A DNA stretch of 11,731 nucleotides from JAZDLC01 sp043802345 (GTDB lineage: Bacteria > Planctomycetota > B15-G4 > JADJEK01). Positions 1 through 6,111 of this stretch are shown here, piece by piece (the first letter of the stretch is position 1; each line of letters begins with the position of its first letter). The translations under genes and the position numbers were made by a program. The DNA is taken from assembly GCA_043802345.1 (NCBI GenBank), contig JAZDLC010000311.1, forward strand, positions 1 to 11,731, in the 5' to 3' direction. The notes under the pieces are model-generated. The model did no database searches and was not told where the DNA came from. It saw only the letters and a program-made list of their open reading frames with translations.

Positions 1-18
1 GCTGCGGCTACGCGCAGT

Positions 19-53
19 GCTGAGATCGCCGCGCGGCCTGGCGGCCTCTCAGC
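19..53 (-). terminator. Possible hairpin at the 3' end of the MFS gene
   Basis: Arms at 19-25 and 47-53 are perfect 7-base complements (gctgaga/tctcagc), with an inner pair at 28-32 and 41-45 (gccgc/gcggc). The outer arm includes the MFS stop codon. No T-run follows on the minus strand, so this is only a weak candidate for an intrinsic terminator. Confidence 0.3.
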
Positions 54-1245
54 TCCCGCTCTCCATCGGGGCGGGCGCCGGCAGCGCGAGGGCGAGCAGC
101 AAGGCGACGGCCATGAGTCCGGACGCCAGATAGAACGGGTAGGTGATCCCCACGTCATACAGGGCGCCTGCCAGCATCGGAGCTCCCACCCGCGCAAGGT
201 GGGAGCTCGACTGGTAGGTCCCGATCACCAGGCCGCGCTCTCCGGGCGGGGCGGCCACCGAGACCATGGCCAGCATCGATGGCTGCGCGATCGCCCGCCC
301 CACTCCATAGACGCCCAGGGGAACCAGCATCAGAGCGACCATGCCGAACTGCGGCGCCGCCAGGAAGCCGAGCATCATCAGGGTGAGTCCGGAGAGCAAC
401 AACCGCCGCTCGCCGAAGCGCGGGGCGAGACGGCGCAGGGCCCCGCCCTGGATGCCGCCCATGATCAGCGCCATGAAGACCAGGATGTACGCCACCTCCC
501 GCGCGCTGTAGTCGAACCTGTCCTTCATGAAGTACGCGAAAATGGTCTCGAGCTGGCAGACCGCCATGGAGAACAGCAGGTAGACCACGCAGATCCGCAG
601 CACGAAGGAGTCTTTCAAGACCGAGAGGCGGCTCCGGCCCGCCTGTTCTCGCTTGCCGTGACGCACGGGCTCGCGCAGCACGAAGAACGCGTGCACGCAA
701 TTGGCGGCCGCCATGCCGCCAGCCACCAGCATCGGCACCGCCAGTCCGAAGGGAGAGAGGAAGCCGCCGATGGCCGGTCCCAGGACGAAGCCGATCGCGA
801 AGCTGGCTCCCACCATGCCCATCCAGCGGGTCCGCTCGCTTTCGTCGGTCACATCCGCGATGTAAGCGGTCGCCACCGCGATATTCGCTCCGAAACAGCC
901 GGCCGCGAGACGGGCCAGGAGCAGCCCGAGGTACGAGTGCACCAGCCCCAGCGCCAGCAGCGCCAGACTGGTGCCGAGGATGGTGACCAGCATCACCGGC
1001 CGGCGTCCGATCCGATCAGAGAGCCGGCCCCAGACCGGGGAAAAGATGAACTGCATTCCGGAGTACCCGCCCAGGATGAAACCCAGCATCAGTCCGGAGG
1101 CGTTGTACTCGGAGGCGTAGAAGGGAAGGACCGGCAGGACAATGCCGAATCCGATCAGGTCGATGATGATGATGCTGAACAGGGAGAGCAGCATCCCCTT
1201 CGGCCGGGGCATCGCATCAGATTCGTGTCGAGCTGCGGAAGCCAT
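49..1245 (-). CDS. MFS drug/H+ antiporter, DHA1 (TetA-like) family
   Basis: Predicted inner-membrane secondary transporter of about 398 residues, the usual length for a 12-helix MFS protein. After a short polar N-terminus, the first helix (about residues 18-42) carries the IDLIGFGIVLPVLPFY pattern typical of TetA/DHA1 exporters. The loop 2-3 signature GRLSDRIGRRP lies at residues 73-83, an arginine of the helix-4 motif at R112 (LLLARLAAG), and the antiporter motif GFVLGPAIGG at 152-161. Together these point to proton-coupled efflux of a small hydrophobic compound; the substrate cannot be read from sequence. The start is uncertain: the first ATG has a GAGGA directly abutting it, while an in-frame ATG at 1212 (MPRPKG) is closer to the helix and may be the true start. 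It is divergent from the radical SAM gene. The family call is firm; the drug-resistance role is only suggested. Confidence 0.9.
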   Translation of the reverse strand: MASAARHESDAMPRPKGMLLSLFSIIIIDLIGFGIVLPVLPFYASEYNASGLMLGFILGGYSGMQFIFSPVWGRLSDRIGRRPVMLVTILGTSLALLALGLVHSYLGLLLARLAAGCFGANIAVATAYIADVTDESERTRWMGMVGASFAIGFVLGPAIGGFLSPFGLAVPMLVAGGMAAANCVHAFFVLREPVRHGKREQAGRSRLSVLKDSFVLRICVVYLLFSMAVCQLETIFAYFMKDRFDYSAREVAYILVFMALIMGGIQGGALRRLAPRFGERRLLLSGLTLMMLGFLAAPQFGMVALMLVPLGVYGVGRAIAQPSMLAMVSVAAPPGERGLVIGTYQSSSHLARVGAPMLAGALYDVGITYPFYLASGLMAVALLLALALPAPAPMESGS

Positions 1246-1264
1246 TCCTCGGCATCATAGACAG

Positions 1265-1348
1265 ATGTCGAAACGAACCTGCGTTCTTTCATGCGGCGCG
1301 GCCAGCCGGGTTTGCCGCAACGAACAAGCCTGGTGCCGAATTCCTTGA
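1265..1348 (+). CDS. Possible 27-residue cysteine-rich peptide upstream of radical SAM gene
   Basis: A 27-codon ORF lies entirely in the gap between the MFS and radical SAM genes. The peptide begins MSKRTCVLSCG and has four cysteines (C6, C10, C17, C24) and one tryptophan (W23). Its TGA overlaps by one base (TGATG) an in-frame ATG at 1348 that could serve as an upstream start for the radical SAM protein, an arrangement that permits translational coupling. Position and composition recall precursor peptides of radical SAM-modified RiPPs. Against it: no Shine-Dalgarno is visible, third-position G+C (about 15 of 26 codons) is lower than in the flanking genes, and four cysteines in a short high-G+C ORF can occur by chance. 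A non-coding reading is at least as likely. Confidence 0.25.
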   Translation: MSKRTCVLSCGAASRVCRNEQAWCRIP

Positions 1349-1386
1349 TGGCAAGCGGCCGATTCGGGCTATCCTTGACCTCTATC

Positions 1387-2412
1387 ATGGGACAGTTTCA
1401 ACACGACCGACAGATCGCCACCTGGATCCGCGCCGATTCCTCGCGGATGTTCTGCACTCGCCCCTGGCGACAGATCGCCATCTTGTCGGACGGGGAGGCG
1501 GTCTGTTCCTGCATCGACGCCGAGAAGACCAACCCGCTCGGCAACATCACGACGCAGTCGATGGAAGAAATCTGGAACGGCCCGCGATTCAGGGCTCTGC
1601 GCAAGGCCGTCGTCGAGAACATCGACCGCATCCCGATCTGTCGCGGCTGCCCCAACCGGGTCGAGGGCCCGCCGGCCCCGGCCGACTTCATTGACGGCGT
1701 TCCCAAGCCGAGGATCCTCTTCATCGAGGCCCACGGCGGCTGCAACCTCGCGTGCCCGGGGTGCAGCCGCGAGGGGATCGAGGGCAGCCGGACCCGTCTC
1801 GCAATGGAGTTCTCCACCTTCCAGAAGACGATCGACGAGCTGTCGCCGGACCTGGAGTACATGGAGTTCCACATCGGCGGTGAGAACTTCATGCACAAGC
1901 AGGCCAACGAAATGGTCCGCTACTGCAAGGACAGGAATCCGTCATGCAAGGTGTTGACCAGCACCAATGGCCACTTCTTCTACACCGAGGAACGGCGTCA
2001 GAAGCTGCTCGATTCGGGAGTCGACTGCGTCATCTTCTCGGTCGACGGCGCAACGCAGGAGTCGTACGAGAAATACCGGGTGAACGGCAAGATCGATCGA
2101 GTGCTCGATGGCATGCGCCAGCTCGCGGAGATGAAGAAGGAACTGGTGAAGAGCAGCCCTGTCCTGGTGTGGCGCTACATCCTGTTCGACTGGAACGACT
2201 CGCAGGAGGAGATGGATCTGGCCCGCCGGATGGCGGGCGAGGTCGGCGTTGACTTCCTTGCGTGGCATCTGAACGGGGTCGACTCACAACAGGCGTCGCA
2301 GCGTTACTACATCGGCTCTCCGCATCTCGGCGAGATCGAACAGGAACTCTGGGATACGCTGATGGCGCGCTTCAGCCAGGCAGTCGACCTTCGACTCGAC
2401 ACGTATCGCTGA
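1387..2412 (+). CDS. Radical SAM protein with N-terminal SPASM-like cysteine module
   Basis: Predicted radical SAM enzyme of 341 residues. The core [4Fe-4S]/SAM motif CNLACPGC gives C119, C123 and C126, preceded by the FIEAHGG strand. A GGE-type strand (HIGGENF) and the SVDGATQESYEKYR strand typical of this superfamily follow. Residues 22-92 look like a SPASM-type auxiliary cluster module: FCTRPW, then a DGEAVCSC stretch, a GNI....EIWNG segment and CRGC (C23, C40, C42, C85, C88). In most SPASM proteins this module follows the core; here it precedes it. The substrate is unknown: the superfamily includes peptide and sugar modifiers as well as other enzymes. ATG 1387 was chosen because the recognisable domain begins soon after it; an in-frame ATG at 1348 would add 13 residues. 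Neither start has a clear Shine-Dalgarno. The next gene starts 53 bases downstream on the same strand, so cotranscription is likely. Confidence 0.85.
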   Translation: MGQFQHDRQIATWIRADSSRMFCTRPWRQIAILSDGEAVCSCIDAEKTNPLGNITTQSMEEIWNGPRFRALRKAVVENIDRIPICRGCPNRVEGPPAPADFIDGVPKPRILFIEAHGGCNLACPGCSREGIEGSRTRLAMEFSTFQKTIDELSPDLEYMEFHIGGENFMHKQANEMVRYCKDRNPSCKVLTSTNGHFFYTEERRQKLLDSGVDCVIFSVDGATQESYEKYRVNGKIDRVLDGMRQLAEMKKELVKSSPVLVWRYILFDWNDSQEEMDLARRMAGEVGVDFLAWHLNGVDSQQASQRYYIGSPHLGEIEQELWDTLMARFSQAVDLRLDTYR

Positions 2413-2450
2413 TCCGGCCGAACGATCGGACCCGCGAGCGACTCCCGCGC

Positions 2451-2458
2451 AGAAAGGA
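2451..2458 (+). promoter_or_regulatory. Ribosome binding site of the M60-like peptidase gene
   Basis: The sequence agaaagga ends seven bases before the ATG at 2466. It supports that ATG, which also begins a signal peptide, over longer in-frame extensions that would run back into the radical SAM gene. Confidence 0.65.
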
Positions 2459-2465
2459 TTCCAGC

Positions 2466-4658
2466 ATGCCGCTCCTCGGCCATTCCCTCGCCCTTTGCGC
2501 GATGCTTCTGGCGGCCCCGGACGACGCGGACCGCAAGTCCATTCTCGGGGAACTGGAACTTCTCGAGCGCCATGGAGTTCCCGGCACGATCCTCGTCTTC
2601 GGCGATGACGCGTTCGCCGTGCTCACCGCGAACGATCCTCCCGAGGCTGTCGTCGCGGCCGCGCGGTTCGGCGGCGGCCGGGTGGTGGCGTTCGCCCACA
2701 ACGCCTACATCGATTCCTCGACCCTGAAGAACCGCGACACCGGCACGTCGCGGCTGTTTGAAGGCGCCCTGGCCTGGTCCGCGCAAAAGGAGGACGCGCT
2801 CAGGATCGGAATCCTCGGCAGGGACGCCGCCCTCGCGCCCCTCCTCGAGGAGGCGGGGCACACGGTGCACCAGGAGATCAGACCAGGGGATGGGCCGGAG
2901 GTCGACGTCCTCGTCTGGAAGAACGGCATTGGTCAGGACGAGGCGGTCCAGGAGGCGATCCGCGCCTTCGTCCGGGAGGGAGGCGGACTGATCGCCGCGG
3001 TCTGCCCCTGGGGGTACGAGCAGGTCCACGAACGCAGAGGACTGAATCTTCGCGACCACCTTCCGGAGAACCAGGTCCTCGCGCCGATGGGCCTGGTCTT
3101 CGCGAAGGGGTATGCCGAGGCGACGGCGGACGGCGGATTCGCAGTGGCATGCTCGCGCCCGCAAGACGTGCACGCGGGACGGGCCTTCGATCGGCTCCTC
3201 GCCGGAGAGAAAGAAGCGCCCGCCTCCCAGTACCTGGTGGAGAAGGCGATCCAGGAGCTCCCTCGGGACGATCAGATCCTGCTGCCGCGAATCACGAAGG
3301 CCCTCGCGTCGCTCGAGACCATTGAGGCTCCCCGGCCCGACCGCGCCCTGTCGCGCCAACAGGCGCTGGCCCGCCTCTCGGTCTCCCATCTCTCGCGGAC
3401 CTGGAAGGATCTCCCCGTCGATCAGGTGCGAAAGGCGCCGGGAATCGACGAAACCCTGGGGGCGATCCCCGCGGATGCCGAGCGCGTCACCCGGTCTCTC
3501 GTGCTCGATCCGCAGGTTCGCGGATGGCAAGGCACCGGTCTCTACCTCCCTCCCGGCGAGGTCATGGAGATCCAGGCGAGCGGCGCAAAGGGGTGGAGCG
3601 TGCGCATCGGCTGCCACACCGACCACCTCTGGCACCAGAAGAAGTGGCGCCGCTGGCCGGAGATCGCTTACCAGGTCGGCCTCGGGAACGATCTCACGCG
3701 CGTGGCCACTCCCTTTGGCGGAACGGTCTACTTCGAGGCCGACCGCAGCGACCGCGCCGAACTCCGGGCAGAGGTCTCGGGCGTTGTCGAGGCCCCCCGC
3801 TTCCAGCTCTCCGACCCAAAGAGCGCCCGGGACTGGCGAAGAAGCCGGGAGGCTCCCGGCCCCTGGGCTGAACTGGAAGGGGAGTACATCGTCATCTCCG
3901 TCCCCTCCAGCGCGATCCGTGCCTTCCAGAACCCGGCGCCGCTGGTTCGCTGGTGGGATGGCGTTCTTGCCTCGCACTGCGCGCTCGCCGGCACCGCTCT
4001 TCCCGACCGGCGCGAGCGGATCGTGCCGGATGTCCAGATCAGCGCCGGATACATGCACTCCGGCTATCCGATCATGACCCACCTCGATGTGGCCACGCCG
4101 GGAGGGGACGGCCGGCTCGCCCCGATCCTCGACCTGGAGGAGCTATCGACCAAGGGGAACTGGGGTCTCTTCCACGAGCTGGGACACAACCGCCAGAAGC
4201 CGGACTGGACCTTCGCCGGAACCGGCGAAGTCACGTGCAACCTGTTCACCCTCTACACATCCGAGACCATGGCCGGCATCAGACCTTGGGCGAACCCCTG
4301 GCTCGAGGGCCAGAAGCAGGCGGGCCTCGCTCACCTGGAAAGCGGCGCCCCCTTCCAGGAGTGGCAACAGAATCCGGGCGTCGCCCTGCTGATGTACGCC
4401 CAGATCCAGAAGCGCTTCGGCTGGAAGCCGTTCCAGCAGGTCTTTGGCGAGGTCGAGCAACTCACCGAGACCGAGCGACCGAAGAGCGACCAGGACCGGA
4501 TCGATCAGTGGATGACAAGGATGTCGCTCGCCTGCGAGCGAGACCTCCGCCCCTTCTTCCGGAAGTGGGGCTTGCCGCTCAGTGGAGATGCAGCGCGTGA
4601 TCCGAGGCTGGACCATCTGCGCGAGTGGCTGCCTGACTTCGAGGAACTGCGCGGCTGA
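2466..4658 (+). CDS. Secreted M60-like metallopeptidase with TCAF-like N-terminal region
   Basis: Predicted 730-residue exported zinc peptidase. The first 17 residues form a short signal-like stretch (LGHSLALCAMLLAAP). The M60/enhancin signature is HELGHNRQ at 570-577, with E588 in GTGEVTCN. H570, H574 and E588 are the expected zinc ligands, E571 is the general base, and the second His to Glu gap of 13 fits HExxHx(8,28)E. Residues about 30-230 resemble the N-terminal region of animal TRPM8-channel-associated factors (TCAF/FAM115): VPGTILVFGDDAFAV, then AARFGGGRVVAFAHNAYI, then a GATase-like fold segment (VDVLVWKNG, EGGGLIAAVCPWGYE). Residues about 340-480 look like a beta-rich region. M60 peptidases are known for cleaving mucin-type glycoproteins, so an extracellular or surface role against glycoproteins is plausible. 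The peptidase call is firm, the TCAF resemblance good, the substrate inferred. It probably shares a transcript with the radical SAM gene. Confidence 0.88.
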   Translation: MPLLGHSLALCAMLLAAPDDADRKSILGELELLERHGVPGTILVFGDDAFAVLTANDPPEAVVAAARFGGGRVVAFAHNAYIDSSTLKNRDTGTSRLFEGALAWSAQKEDALRIGILGRDAALAPLLEEAGHTVHQEIRPGDGPEVDVLVWKNGIGQDEAVQEAIRAFVREGGGLIAAVCPWGYEQVHERRGLNLRDHLPENQVLAPMGLVFAKGYAEATADGGFAVACSRPQDVHAGRAFDRLLAGEKEAPASQYLVEKAIQELPRDDQILLPRITKALASLETIEAPRPDRALSRQQALARLSVSHLSRTWKDLPVDQVRKAPGIDETLGAIPADAERVTRSLVLDPQVRGWQGTGLYLPPGEVMEIQASGAKGWSVRIGCHTDHLWHQKKWRRWPEIAYQVGLGNDLTRVATPFGGTVYFEADRSDRAELRAEVSGVVEAPRFQLSDPKSARDWRRSREAPGPWAELEGEYIVISVPSSAIRAFQNPAPLVRWWDGVLASHCALAGTALPDRRERIVPDVQISAGYMHSGYPIMTHLDVATPGGDGRLAPILDLEELSTKGNWGLFHELGHNRQKPDWTFAGTGEVTCNLFTLYTSETMAGIRPWANPWLEGQKQAGLAHLESGAPFQEWQQNPGVALLMYAQIQKRFGWKPFQQVFGEVEQLTETERPKSDQDRIDQWMTRMSLACERDLRPFFRKWGLPLSGDAARDPRLDHLREWLPDFEELRG

Positions 4659-4675
4659 CCGCCGTTCGGGTCAGC
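4654..4675. terminator. Shared hairpin between convergent genes
   Basis: Perfect 7-base arms gctgacc (4654-4660) and ggtcagc (4669-4675) enclose an 8-base loop. The arms contain the stop codons of the M60-like peptidase (4656-4658) and of the lipoprotein on the other strand (4671-4673), and these stops pair with each other. No T-run is present on either side, so bidirectional termination is possible but unproven. Confidence 0.4.
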
Positions 4676-6062
4676 GGATCGCGTCCAGGACGAGCTCGAC
4701 CACTTCCCGCAGTGTCTGCTCCACCACGGCCTCGCCGGCGAACGAGATGGAGACGGTCAGCACGCCGCTTGCGACCACGCAGCCGAGGATCTCCGGGCCG
4801 CCGGTGGAGGCGGCCGATTCGGCGAACAGGAAGCCGGCCCACCTCTCTCCCTCGTCCTCGAACGGCTTGATGTTGCCGGTGCGATCCGACTCGAGGATCT
4901 GCCGGACCTTCAGCACGAAGAAGTTCGCCGCTTCGGCCGAAGTGTGCTCCTTGATCTGCAGCACCACGTTCCTGGCGGCCGGATCTTCCCTGCTGGAAGC
5001 CACGGAGGCCCGCCCGGCGACGATTCCATCCAGCATCCGCTGCACATCCTGCTCGCCACGGGAAGCCAATTGAGCCGCGATCCGCTGGCGGGTCTCGACC
5101 ATGCGATCGATCTGCCAGACTGCCTGGTCGAACCGCTCCTCGAAGAGCGAGAGCGCCGCTTCCAGTTCGCGGGTCGGCTGCGGCCGGGAAGACGGATCCA
5201 GGTACCACTCCGGCCGGGCGATCAGGTCGGGGTCCTCGGGCGGGGCCTCGAACATCCTGGCGATGGCCGGCTCCCCACCCGTTTCGAAGAGGGTGGTGAC
5301 GAACCGCTCGCCCGCGACGTGGATGAACGAAAGCTGTCGATACGCCTCGTCGGCCGCCGCATCCCGGATCGACCGGATCGTCTTCGGCCGCTCCCCCACG
5401 ACCCTCCGGGCACACAGATCGAGACTGCGCATCCATCCCTTCCGTTCGGCCAGCCGGCGGGCCAGGAACCAGGCGAACCCCTCCATCGCGGCGCTCCTGG
5501 CCATCCTCCGGTCCATTTCGGCGCTGTCCCCGGCCATCCGATCCAGACCGTACCGCTCGAACGCCGCGGCGTGGGCGCACTCCACCAGCAACCGTCCTCT
5601 CAGGAGCTCCCGGGTCACGTCCTCGGATTCCGCGAGCTCCCGGGCCGCCTTGACGACGTTCTCCGGGATGACGAGAACAGCGTACCGCTCGCTGAAGAAC
5701 TTGACGCCGACCTCCCGCGACATCCCCCGGCTCTGTTCCCGCGCCAGGGACTCCGCCCGCTTCTCCTCCATCCCCAGCTTCCTGGCGGTCGGCAGGATCT
5801 CCCCGTAGAGGGCGTCCTCCATCTCGGCGCGGCTCACGATCCCGATCTCCAGCGGGCGCTTCATCGGAAACACCGGATCTTCCGCGAGCGCCTTCACGAT
5901 CGGCACCGCCTCGTCCGAGAGCGAGAGTTTGTCGAGGACGTATTCCTTGGAACAGCCGGCAAGCGAGAAAAGTATGGCCAAGGAAGGCAGGAAGGCAGGA
6001 AGTGAGGGGGTCGGAGATGTGGAAAACTGCCGAGTCGAGCCTCCAACACTCCTTTCCTGCAT
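4671..6062 (-). CDS. Lipoprotein resembling a metallopeptidase with a degenerate zinc site
   Basis: Predicted 463-residue lipoprotein. A hydrophobic stretch ends in the lipobox LAGC with the lipidated cysteine at C37, so the mature protein should be membrane-anchored outside the cytoplasm. The middle resembles gluzincin-like proteins of environmental bacteria with an HExxH, then an EG glutamate, then a GGW/PPxSTEQILHPEKYL-like segment. Here one sees LVECAH at 159-164, AAMEG (E194), RFVTTLFETGG at 253-263 and PPEDPDLIARPEWYLD at 274-289. The first zinc histidine is replaced by V160, while E161, H164 and E194 remain, so peptidase activity is doubtful. The C-terminal third (about 300-463) is alpha-rich followed by a beta-like segment and is unrecognised. 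The start is uncertain: there is no clean Shine-Dalgarno, and the ATG lies within an inverted repeat. It is the last gene of the four-gene minus-strand operon, 49 bases after the ApbE fusion. Confidence 0.75.
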   Translation of the reverse strand: MQERSVGGSTRQFSTSPTPSLPAFLPSLAILFSLAGCSKEYVLDKLSLSDEAVPIVKALAEDPVFPMKRPLEIGIVSRAEMEDALYGEILPTARKLGMEEKRAESLAREQSRGMSREVGVKFFSERYAVLVIPENVVKAARELAESEDVTRELLRGRLLVECAHAAAFERYGLDRMAGDSAEMDRRMARSAAMEGFAWFLARRLAERKGWMRSLDLCARRVVGERPKTIRSIRDAAADEAYRQLSFIHVAGERFVTTLFETGGEPAIARMFEAPPEDPDLIARPEWYLDPSSRPQPTRELEAALSLFEERFDQAVWQIDRMVETRQRIAAQLASRGEQDVQRMLDGIVAGRASVASSREDPAARNVVLQIKEHTSAEAANFFVLKVRQILESDRTGNIKPFEDEGERWAGFLFAESAASTGGPEILGCVVASGVLTVSISFAGEAVVEQTLREVVELVLDAIR

Positions 6063-6074
6063 TCCTGCATTCCT
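5981..6074. repeat. Imperfect inverted repeat built of 8-base tandem units
   Basis: The left arm 5981-6003 is built of a GGAAGGCA unit repeated about two and a half times. The right arm 6052-6074 carries the same pattern inverted with T in place of G (reverse complement GGAATGCA). The arms match at 19 of 23 positions and are separated by 48 bases. The repeat covers the start region and signal-peptide codons of the lipoprotein gene. Confidence 0.7.
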
Positions 6075-6111
6075 CAGCGAAGTTGAATCCCGTAGGTCAC
6101 GGGGCGCGACT

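Noticed and set aside
1345..1375. TTGATG and TATCCT as promoter of the radical SAM gene
   Set aside because: The spacing is 19 bases and the -10 matches only 4 of 6 positions, which is too weak to call in high-G+C DNA.
2038..2079. DGATQ in the radical SAM protein as a possible ApbE flavinylation motif
   Set aside because: The SVDGATQESYEKYR segment is a normal conserved strand of radical SAM enzymes, and the protein has no export signal to meet an exported ApbE.
2307..4082. Long minus-strand open frame (591 codons) opposite the M60-like peptidase gene
   Set aside because: It is antisense to a gene with clear catalytic motifs and has the low-complexity composition of a shadow frame.
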